Of a stretch of DNA of 64,000 nucleotides, positions 1 through 9,200 are shown piece by piece. The stretch's first letter is position 1. Each line of letters opens with the position of its first letter. Source of the DNA: Paragonimus westermani (lineage: Eukaryota > Platyhelminthes > Trematoda > Plagiorchiida > Troglotrematidae); contig QNGE01000101.1 in NCBI GenBank assembly GCA_008508345.1, positions 208,537 through 272,536 of the forward strand, read 5' to 3'. The notes beneath the pieces were generated by a model. It was not told the origin of the DNA. It made no database searches and saw only the letters and a list, made by a program, of their open reading frames with translations. Both the position numbers and the translations under genes were made by a program.

Positions 1-4
1 AGTC

Positions 5-65
5 ATGAGAACGACAGAGTTGCGAACAAGACTTGCTTTCTGTGTTTGATCATCAGGCTATTTAC
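5..65 (-). repeat. PLE-1 downstream direct repeat with hammerhead-like core
   Basis: The partner of 2498-2558. On the minus strand it has CTGATGA (56-50), then GAAA, then a segment that can form helix III (AGCA pairing with TGTT around a short loop), then TC. Helix I is weaker than in the upstream copy, with only the first two pairs solid, and helix II again fails. It lies about 90 bp beyond the stop of the GIY-YIG frame, the same place where PLE-2 and PLE-3 carry their hammerheads. That positional match is the strongest argument that this is a diverged ribozyme and not chance. Confidence 0.5.
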
Positions 66-153
66 AACACAATAAATACGAAAAACACTGACAAGTTTGA
101 GACAGAAAAACTGCCAATACAGGTTAGGGACGATATGATTGTTATCAGTTACG

Positions 154-705
154 TCACCACTGTTCCGAATCATGGGTTTGGTTGATTGTGGGCCAGGGGA
201 GGTTAAGTGTCCGCACGAACTTCTTCTGAGCGCAGGGGTCAGGGTTGCGCAATCGGGTGCTGATGGCTTCGGCAACGGGCAACATTCGAAATCTCACCAC
301 TTTTGATCGCTTCCTTGACACTCGGTAGACAATCCGAAAAGCATCTTTCTTACTGACAGAATGATTGGAGTCGGTCAAGTGAGCAATAATCGCACTTGAA
401 ACCATTTTAATCACACCACTGTTCAACCACGCAGGATGGTGTTCACGCGCTCTGTCCGACAACTGCCTTGTAGTACGACTAATATATGATGCTTGACACG
501 AGCAAACAAATGAGTACACACAATAATTGGTTGTAAAACATGGAAGGTTTTCTTTGGGTTCCGACATGATAACGGGAGTTAAACGGAGATTGGCACGCAA
601 TTGAGCGGCAAGGTAGGTTGTTTCGACTGACTTTCTTAGCTTTCTGGAGATAATTTCGGCCATGGGATTTCCTTCGAAAGGAGGACTAATAAACGTGAGT
701 TTTTA
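154..705 (-). pseudogene. PLE-1 GIY-YIG endonuclease
   Basis: The C-terminal endonuclease of PLE-1, which in live PLEs nicks the target DNA. The frame is open from about 705 (ISPPFEGNP, before the Met at 663) to the stop at 154. In the 169-aa ORF, residues 48-52 are CVYSF, followed by a CxC pair, SYISR at 59-63 and a RAREHH stretch at 71-76. The usual YIG is YIS here, a Gly-to-Ser change in the signature. The GIY half reads CVY, as is usual in PLEs. The C-terminal LNLPWP matches the LPW ending of PLE-2. It is out of frame with the linker upstream, so another frameshift lies near 705. The segment 174-573 recurs inverted at 2559-2958. Confidence 0.9.
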
Positions 706-706
706 T

Positions 707-1849
707 TCACATAGGGTGCTTAAGTTTCAACACTACCGCCTGCGTCGCCTTCTGGTAGCCACTCTGCATGAACAAATCTTGTAGAAAGTCTAGCCCAGCT
801 TGTAAAGTGTCAGAGGTGCGGATCTTTAACGCCCTAAGTGTCAGGCATTTTATGAGGTTTCGATTTTGATTTAGCGGAACAAAACTTTCGAAGTGAATGT
901 ATTGGCCACCCCAAGTCTGTTTTCTGTACACTGTTTGTCGGATTGAACCATCTTCCCTTCTTACTATACCACCATCCAAAAAAATTACTTCGCCATTGTT
1001 CTCTGACTCTGGTGAATCTAACACTGCCACGAGCGGAGTTAATAGCTGCCATAACTCTGTTTATGTTAGAATTCTCGTTGATGACGAAAAAATATAATCA
1101 ACATAGCGTTTGTAAAATGCGAATTGTTCCATGACCGCACCCAATTGGTTAGTCTCTAATTTACTCATGAAAACGTCAGCCAACAGGGGACCTAAAGGCG
1201 AGCCCATTGCCACTCCATCTCTCTGTCGGTAGATCGCATTGTTGAACAAAACCTGGACGTTACTTGTACACAGCACCAACAATTCTCTTAGTTCATCCTT
1301 CGGGGTGCCCACGTGTTTGTTGCTACGCTCGATGTAATCGCATAAGTAGTCAATGGTCTCTTTTACAGGCACGTTCGTAAATAGCGAGGCAACATCGAGT
1401 GAGAACATTCTTTGGTTGTGTGAGTTCAGGTCTTGGATTGCGCCAATGAAGTGAAACGTATCCCGGAGGCTGTGTTTTGCCAGCTCCAACCTGATGGGTT
1501 CGAGCAGACCGGCAAGCCATTTAGCCGGAGCATGATAAGGTGAATTGCACATATTTAGAATGGGACTCAAAGGCACGCCTACTTTGTGCACTTTGAGCAG
1601 ACCGTATAACCTGGGGATTATTGTTCCAGTGGGACGGATACGCTCGAAAGTGGTCGGGTCAATTATCCTCTTCTGTTTCATTACACGCAACGTTCTAGAT
1701 ATTGCCTTTTCTATAACTGGTGTTTTGTCTTTCTTCGTGAATTCTGAGCTATCACCTAAGATATCGTTCATTTTGGTGACGTAATCAATCGTGTTCATCA
1801 AGACGACTCCTAAATGCTGCTTTGTCAAGAGCTGTTTTACTTGCGGCAT
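707..1849 (-). pseudogene. PLE-1 reverse transcriptase (frameshifted, YVDY)
   Basis: The reverse transcriptase core, which in live elements copies element RNA at the target. In the 262-aa block from 1849 to 1061, residues 80-89 are RLYGLLKVHK (the PLE fingers motif), 149-161 FSLDVASLFTNVP (motif A with catalytic Asp), 210-228 RDGVAMGSPLGPLLADVFM (motif B), and 249-252 YVDY, where YVDD is expected. The second metal-binding Asp of motif C is therefore Tyr. Just after it the frame is lost: homology moves to another frame (VMAAINSARGSVRFT, near 1050-1000), then returns to the first frame at FLDGG and runs to 707 (GQYIHFESF). At least two small indels and a stop lie between about 1095 and 1030. 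The copy is clearly non-functional. Confidence 0.92.
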
Positions 1850-1853
1850 GTAG

Positions 1854-2358
1854 TTAAGATAGTGATAGGCACGAGTTCACCAACGTTGATTTCAGTCTTT
1901 CTTCGTTTAAAGCTGACGACGGTGTTAGTGCAGCTAACTGATCATACAAATTTTCAAATTGAACTTCCAAATCAAGCTGGTTATTTTTACGACATGGACA
2001 ACAAAAATTCGGTCCTAGTGACAGCGCCTTGAGCAAAATTCTGTTCAAATTCAAGGAGGAGAAGTTGTGAACATACCACTCGGGATTATTCGGAAATTTG
2101 GAGCACGGTTTCACAGGATTCAGTTGATTGGACAGGTCGGTCATTCTGACGTCCATTCACTTGTTTGCAATACTGTAAGCATACGTCTCAAAATCTGAAC
2201 GATCGTTTTCCGACAGCTCATCCAGTACGCCTTCACACTGGGCTAGATTCCGCTCCGTTTCTCGAACATTTTCTACTATGCTGTCCCGCTCACTGTTAGC
2301 ATGGCGACTAAGTGCAATAGTAGTTGGATCGATACGATTACGTCTCGAGATTCTCCAG
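1854..2358 (-). pseudogene. PLE-1 N-terminal region
   Basis: Open from about 2358 in one frame, interrupted by one in-frame TGA just before the Met at 2156, then open again to 1854. The upstream part is acidic and polar with coiled-coil character (VRETERNLAQCEGVLDELSE). The downstream part has the VHNFSSLNLNRILLKALSLG stretch, which resembles the 'NLSS..L...E...L..GL.F' block ahead of the RT core in PLE proteins, followed by a Cys-rich FCCPC patch. The next block, the RT, starts 5 bp later in another frame, so a frameshift separates the two. Its role in PLEs is not well defined. I assign it by position and the NLSS-like block. Confidence 0.7.
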
Positions 2359-2497
2359 TAGACTTACGAATACTGGCTGTTATCAACACACTGGGTCAGG
2401 AAACGAATTATTGTTTTGGTTTCGGCAAACTACGTATAAAACCTCAGATACCTCCGAAGTTCTTTCAATACGATGGGGTCCTTAGATTGTTTAATTC

Positions 2498-2558
2498 GTG
2501 AGAACGACAGCGTAGCGAACGAGACTTTTCCGTGTTTGATCATCAGGCTACTTATCAT
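2498..2558 (-). repeat. PLE-1 upstream pseudo-LTR fragment with hammerhead-like core
   Basis: This stretch matches positions about 5-62 in the same orientation with a few substitutions and a 2-bp length difference, so it is a short direct repeat flanking PLE-1. On the minus strand it contains CTGATGA (2546-2540), then GAA and an A, then TC followed by GCTAC. The GTAGC just before CTGATGA can pair with that GCTAC as hammerhead helix I, placing the predicted cleavage after the C at 2517. Helix III would be only two A-U pairs. Helix II (UCAAACACG) does not form, so activity is doubtful. PLE pseudo-LTRs are known to carry minimal hammerheads, which supports the reading. Confidence 0.5.
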
Positions 2559-2958
2559 GTTATCATGTCGCAACCCAAAGAAAACCTTCCATGTTTTACA
2601 ACCAATTATTGTGTGTACTCATTTGTTTGCTCGTGTCAAGCATCATATATTAGTCGTACTACAAGGCAGTTGTCGGACAGAGCGCGTGAACACCATCCTG
2701 CGTGGTTGAACAGTGGTGTGATTAAAATGGTTTCAAGTGCGATTATTGCTCACTTGACCGACTCCAATCATTCTGTCAGTAAGAAAGATGCTTTTCGGAT
2801 TGTCTACCGAGTGTCAAGGAAGCGATCAAAAGTGGTGAGATTTCGAATGTTGCCCGTTGCCGAAGCCATCAGCACCCGATTGCGCAACCCTGACCCCTGC
2901 GCTCAGAAGAAGTTCGTGCGGACACTTAACCTCCCCTGGCCCACAATCAATCAAACCC
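2559..2958 (+). repeat. Inverted 400-bp copy of the PLE-1 endonuclease module
   Basis: The reverse complement of 174-573 at the same length of 400 bp. I see about two differences: GAA to CAA in the MSEP/MSQP start, and a silent C/T near the far end. The protein read from 2565 is otherwise the same, including the YIS variant, and it runs past the repeat edge into unrelated sequence before a stop at 2984. The copy begins immediately after the upstream hammerhead-like repeat of PLE-1. It is 5'-truncated and lacks the 3' UTR and ribozyme segment. Inverted partial copies next to the main copy are a known feature of Penelope insertions. The near identity implies a recent origin, gene conversion, or an assembly effect. 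Confidence 0.93.
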
Positions 2959-3059
2959 AAAATTATGTATTCCTTCCTGGTTAACAGCCCTGTGTAGAGC
3001 TGCAGTGCCGTTAATGGATCACAGCGTTAACTGTTTGAGAAATATTGCTGGGGCTGTCG

Positions 3060-3230
3060 ATCCCCTGGATCATTTGTTGAATCCCATAATGGGGAGTGGG
3101 ACAGGTAATTAACAGTCCAAATGTGAAATTTCTGAGCTTCTGGTGTGGTTTATTAGCTCAGCTGGTGGAGCGCTTGTTTTGTTGAGGCATTCTTTGTTTG
3201 CTGCTGGTTCAAATCCAGCCGAAGCCCTGA
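3060..3230 (+). repeat. tRNA-like short repeat (SINE-type), copy 1
   Basis: An internal pol III-type promoter is visible: box A TAGCTCAGCTGG at 3154-3165 and box B GGTTCAAATCC at 3206-3216. The D arm (GCTC...GAGC) and the T arm (GCTGG...CCAGC, 5 bp) are intact, and five acceptor pairs can form (GGTTT with GAAGCC), but the anticodon arm is degenerate. It is therefore tRNA-related, not a working tRNA gene. Sequence upstream of the tRNA-like part, from about 3060 (GATCATTTGTTGAATCCCA, then GACAGGTAA and ATTTCTGAGCT), also matches the copy at 55.6 kb, so the repeated unit is larger than the tRNA-like domain. Confidence 0.6.
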
Positions 3231-6200
3231 CTTTTCAACGTTGGATCTCATCTGATTAATCCATGTTTGAACGATGGTGGCCCACTTCAGACCTCCTTAC
3301 TTACACACAGTGCTAACGGCTAAATGCTGACAAGCAACGCCCGGTGCACTAGACATGTTCTGCACGTCAGAAGAAGACAAGATAGGCGGATCGCTAGCGT
3401 GAATGGGTCGATGAAATCATGCTATCTTTACTCATAGCAAACATGAAAAATTGGACCGCAGAGCCCAGTAGAACCTTAGAAAAGTTGAATCGAACATTTT
3501 GGCAGCGTTAGCAAATATGCTTTACTGGGTGCACTTGCTATCCAGTATCACATACGAGAACGTCTCCATGCCTTCTCCAGAGACAACTTTGAGTTGGTTC
3601 AGGCGATTTCAAAAATTAACAAGCTGTTATTCCACGTTCACTTCCAAGTGAAATAACACAAACCGAACAAATTTAGTGATGGGTTATATGGTACCTTCGC
3701 TGCATGAGTGCCGAAGATTGTCTTTTCCCAACATGTTAAGTAGTGGGAATTTCTAAGGAAAAATCCGTGTAGCTGAGTGGAGGATTGTGTACAGTCATGA
3801 GGTACACCTGTTTACCATAGTTCACACGATCCAGATAACATTGATATTACTATGTTTAGAAACGTCAGTTGTTCAATTCCTACTAAAATTACCGTCCGTA
3901 GCAAGCAAGCCCATCTTCATACGGTTGTCGTCTTAAGTAGAAATTGTTTTACTGGTCATCATGTCATCTTTACAAGCAGTGTAAAATGTATTCAGACCAA
4001 ATATTCATTCCATTGCTTCTCCTTTGGTTTGCCGTAATCCTAGTTGGAGTTTCTGCCCTACAAAATGCCTGGGAGGATTCAGTCGGACGTCGGTGACTGT
4101 TCTAGAACAATCGTGGATCGTACTATACAGATTCTCTCCAAAAGAATCAGAGAGCATCATCTGACCAGGATCAGGATGGGTTGGCAGAAACAAAGTATTC
4201 AATGGTAAGAAGCATTTGGAACACATACGTCACCATTTGAACATTGCTAGGTATTCTACTGTTAAATCGATTAAATTCAGTACTCTAGCAAACTCTGGCC
4301 TCAGCCAAGGTAGTCTGCCGAATTGGGTAACCGATGTTACACCGCCAGAAAAAATTCGTTCAACCGCTGTCGTGCACTGGTCAAAAATATATCAATATAG
4401 TTGCCTGACGTCCATCTAAAGTTCACAGCTGTGAATGAAACGGAATGGCGTTATGAACTTTAAGGACAACCGAACCCTTCACGTGGTAAACTACATTTCA
4501 GAATTTTGACGTAACAGCCTGAAGAGAATTAAACAAAACATCACTCTTTCCATTAACTCTGCACTTGGCATTTCAGTGTATGGGCTGCTTCATCTAAACC
4601 GAAAGTTTGAATGTTCTCAAGGAACCTCCAGCCACCGTTCAACCTGAATTATAATGCACACCCTTCTAATGGACTACAATTTTTCGCGATATCTCGGCCT
4701 AACACTTACCAAGCTGTACTGTTTCAATGTTCAGAACAGCAGTGTTCACCCAAAAGTCATCCCATCAGGTCACGCACCAGTTCCACGTTCGTTTAGAGAT
4801 TTTGACAATCGCATTAATTAAGCATGGCCTTTGTTGCCAAATGTCGTGGTAAGTAATCGTTAACTGTGTTTAGAAACGGTCGTTAGTGAGTTTTGGACAT
4901 TTGTTAGCACTCTTTCGGTATTTATTTCAGATGCACCCAGAAAATGAAGACATGGTAAATGTTCCTCAGTCTGAACATTTCTCTTGAAATATCTGAGCAT
5001 GATAGCATTTTTGAATGGAGTAATGAACAGAGTTTAAAGATGAAACTAGGCTATTAATCAAAAATATGTTCTGGCTTGTCCCGAGGAAGAAGAGATGAAT
5101 ACAAGATAGTGTGCACGGGTCAAATAGAAACGGGTTACATCTAACTTGTTGCGTTAGTCTTTCCTTTCATCTGTTCAACTTTACAAATGGTTAAAATTTG
5201 TTGAACGCTCCATGAGCTTACATAGAGTAACTGTTCTGCATTCTCGTTTGGCAGAAGTTTAGTCTTTAATATAAGGTACCGTAGGGCGGAAATAATGGCT
5301 TAAGGGGTTAGACAGACAGACACGGAAATGAAGATTAAACGAATGGGAAGTTTAGTCGTCTAAGTTAAGCATAGAGAATGTGACCGGAAAGATGTTCATA
5401 TTTATTAGGTCGGAACACGAACGTCAACTTTCACAAATATCTGTTAATCCTGATGGTTGCATTTATTACGGTGCAACACACAGTAGCATGGTATGCGTTC
5501 AGACAGAAAATCAAACACTGTAACCCAGAAAACTAATTAAAAAGTTTCCCTCGAGGCAAAAACCCAACATTTTGCCAAACATACCGAAACTTGACATGGT
5601 AGTCCAAAATGAGAACCTATATGACCAGACAAAAGTATGACACTCACGAACGCGTAGGTTACGCGCTGGTTCAACGACGCGTTTGACACATAGATGACGT
5701 TGGTTCATTTCGTCCACAATCTGCAAAGGCTGCTGCCCAAATGTTAAAATGTAGAAAATGTGTAGCGTTTGTGAACGTGAGCCACATCGTTCTCCTAAAA
5801 AACAGAAGAGCAAGTAAGCACATGACCTTAGAATAAGAAAAATAATCATTTTTATATAAATCAAGATGACAGTTACCTCCGTTTCGTATTAAGCATCTCA
5901 GGTCTATATTACCAAAATCATTTATAATTCGTAAGTTACAATGCGACATGTATGATACAACGCTAATGCCACTTTCGAATGCGTCACTGCTGAGGGTAGT
6001 TCAGAAAAATGTTGTTTATTTTGCTGTTCCGCTGTGCACTCTTAGCAAAAAGCAATGAATGACAAAAAACAGTCTAATATAGAGGAGTACCCTGGTTTAT
6101 ATGCGTGAGTACTTGTGTCGTTGGGCAGAAGGAAGGGTTCACCAACGTTCAGTCCTCTTTTTCAGCAAATATATAGGCACTTCCGCAAGACTCTCAGGCA

Positions 6201-9200
6201 CTGCTTACCACAGTGTGGGACTTCCGATGAATATTCACTGTTCTCCCATTAATAGGCATCCAATTTGATAAAAACGTCCATCAGAACTCCGACTGGTTGT
6301 ACAATATGTACTGAATGCCGCTAAAGGAAGCGCAATGCAGTAATTGTGTATTTAGAACACAGATATAAAGACATTCGCTCTTTTAGATGAACAGCGAATC
6401 GGACATAGTTCACTGAGGATTTCTGTACCAACACTCCTATACACATTCAGAAAAATATGGACGGCAGTTCCTTAATGTTGGCATTTTTGCGTACAAAGTA
6501 ACACAGATTAATAAGTGAGACCCGTGCAAATTTGTGTTTCAGCAGCCTGGAAGTGACGACATTAGTTTCTCTGTTTACTATTTCGGCTAGCTTTCTGAGG
6601 TGGTACCCGAGGGGACTGTTGAAGGGTTCAGGGAGTAGCGAAAAATTCTCATTCATGGTGTAGCCCAGTGGTGAACGAGACATCGATAAATTTTAGAATT
6701 ATTTAATGGTTGCACAATATGATTAACATACATACAGAGGTACACCGTATGACAAACTGACATCGGTAGGTTTATATCACATTTGATTGGGCAGCAAGGG
6801 ATCCGGAACACGCCGTGTTACGGCTAAATATATATCCATTAATAAGGAAGAGCAAACATTTTTCTTCCAGTACTCGGAATTATTTGAGAATGAAATCATA
6901 AAGTTAATCTGATGAACTACTCACGTGCATGCAAACTGTAGTACGCTGAAATCGATAGAGTCGACTTCAATTAAATGTCAAATTCGAGCAGTAAAATGAA
7001 AAACAGTTCCGGTAATACTTACTCCTTGTAAAATGTTCACCGCTAGTGAAGCGGATTCTTGTTCCATAAAAATTATCATTTCTCGATTATTTACCTGACA
7101 GTCGACAGACTTCTTTTATTTACGTTTGACTGGAGCAGGCAGAAGAGTATGAGTTCAGTTGATGTGAGCCATAAGATTCTGTTGTTCTCATTTGTTCGGC
7201 TGTGAACATGCTGTTTGTATACCAAAACGGCTGGAAGAGTTTGTTGAATTACAATTTAGAAGTGTTAACTTAAAAGCGAAAAACTGACACGTCACAATAT
7301 CAAATGTCGCAGTGCATACCCGCTAACATGTTAAAGCCCCAAAGATAAGCAACGAAAACAACGCAAGATGTGAATAAACAAAGCGACCAGTGATAGAAAC
7401 CGACAAATGTCAGTCAGTGGTGATTAGCCTTAGGTGTAATTATTTGGATTCCGCATCACATGAAGCAACGGTTACTGACAAACCATTTCAAGAGGGCTGA
7501 TGTCCGAGAGGATTTAACGTTTCTTAATTAAAAATACACAACAAAATTCAGTTAAAGTTAGCATCGGTTATCGGCCCTAGCGAATTTTCTCAAGATGACA
7601 CTACACAAGAGCGACCACCAAAGATGCAGTAACAATCAGAATCTGATTTACAGCGTCGTAGATTCCTGCATCAAACGTCGCTATGCTACAGTGAACCTGA
7701 ATCACACACCTGGGATGAACAACCTGAATAAGGACGCTGCCCAAGTTCATGCTAAATGAATAAATATTAGTAGGTAGTACACCGTGGTGTAAAGCTGATC
7801 ATTCCGGTGGTGAATCTGAAAAATGCTATATTGTAATAATCGCAAATATTGATATAATTCAAGTGGGAGGTCACGACCAACAACTTTCGCTCATCTTAGC
7901 GTTAGCTGCATAAATAAAATATGTCATGGCCTAACGACCTCTCGGTGCTAATTAGTGTCATTTGTAACAAAGTTGTTGAACGTAGTGTTTAACATTAACC
8001 GTTTGCAGCTGCTGCCACTCAAGGCTAAAGGAAATGTATAGTGCACCTTTGTAAGTGATATACCACCTTGATATTTTTTTCCTTTAGACTATTCGGCAAT
8101 GCCATGCTCACCTTGTACGCAGCATGAACTCTAAGGTGCATCAAATAAATCAGCGTTCATAATGCAACTCGCCTGCGTCTTCCGTTTATTGTGATTCGCG
8201 TAGGTTCCGAACGATCAAGTGCCACTCTACTCATCTCAAAGCGAATGCTGCTACCGGGTGGTCGAGACTAGTTGGACCAGTTTCATATTTTTCATTCAAA
8301 TTGTCACAACACCTCGATGCGAATCAAGATCATAGGATTTACCGCTTCATTTGAACATAAGTGAATGGCAAACCAATTAACCGAGACGGTAAAGAATTTC
8401 TAAAGTGTAATGTATCTTAAATTTTGTGGCACTCAGAAAGTTCTATCAGTTTTTGCCATGTTTGGTGTAAAAGATAGCTTTCCCTGAAACAGCGTTTTTT
8501 AAGTTGCTTTGATTGTAATTAGCAAGAAGAGTTTGTACTCCACGTTCAAGTTTTGTACAACCTACTAAGGAGACTAATGTGCACCATTATATTCAAAAAC
8601 AGCACGTTCGGCTTACGAAATAATCGCATTACCGAGAGAAGTTCTAGGAACAAATAAAACTAGTTGCTATCGGTGAAATTATAGTGTTACAATGCGGCTT
8701 CACTACGAGGTAACTGGTAGATTGCACTGCACAACGTATGTTGAACTAACTGACTACTAGCAGGCGCTGATATTGAAGAACGTTTGGATAACTGCAGATA
8801 TCTCAGAATTATTTTTAGATCAACAATATCAAGTGACATGTTCCAATTCACCATAGCACGTTCTAAATTTACCGAGGATGAAGTCGAACACAGTGATCAG
8901 AATCACTTTAGGTAGTTCTGTAAAACTTGAAGTCACACAGCTGTGCTACGTACGCCTGACAACAAAGTAGGGATCCTGAAACAACGTACATTGAGAGGAT
9001 GGTACACATTCTAACGTCGGAATTATGTAGAGTAACATCACATAACCGGAAACAAGCGATCCCGTGCACGCAACTTTATTAAAAGCTCATCGCTGTTCGT
9101 TGAAAGGATGTCTAGAGAACAAGACACGCAATAAGAACACTTGGTTTAGAAGAAGTTTTGTGTCCGCAAAACGTATAGATGCAGAGGTCTCACTGATAAA

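Larger units (their letters stand above)
1..2558 (-). mobile_element. Penelope-like retroelement PLE-1 (decayed)
   Basis: A minus-strand element read from about 2558 down to about 5. In order it holds a hammerhead-like direct repeat (2498-2558), an N-terminal PLE region, a reverse transcriptase, a linker, a GIY-YIG endonuclease and a second copy of the direct repeat (about 5-62). That domain order, with a short direct repeat at each end, is the known layout of endonuclease-bearing Penelope-like elements. The coding region is split over three frames by several frameshifts and at least one in-frame stop, so the copy is dead. The left end of the window cuts off whatever lies beyond its 3' end. 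A 400-bp inverted copy of the endonuclease abuts its 5' end. The family assignment rests on RT and GIY-YIG motifs read directly; naming a subfamily would be guesswork. Confidence 0.9.

Noticed and set aside
834..1052. A separate small gene on the minus strand beginning MAAINSARGSVRF
   Set aside because: Its sequence matches the PLE RT region just after motif C, so it is the displaced reading frame of PLE-1 between two frameshifts and not a gene of its own.
897..1134. Plus-strand frames overlapping the PLE-1 RT
   Set aside because: They are antisense shadows of the RT coding region, with no motif of their own.
3154..3226. A functional tRNA gene
   Set aside because: The D and T arms are good, but the anticodon stem does not form and only five acceptor pairs exist. 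A diverged copy with the same left flank occurs at 55.6 kb, so a repeat is more likely.
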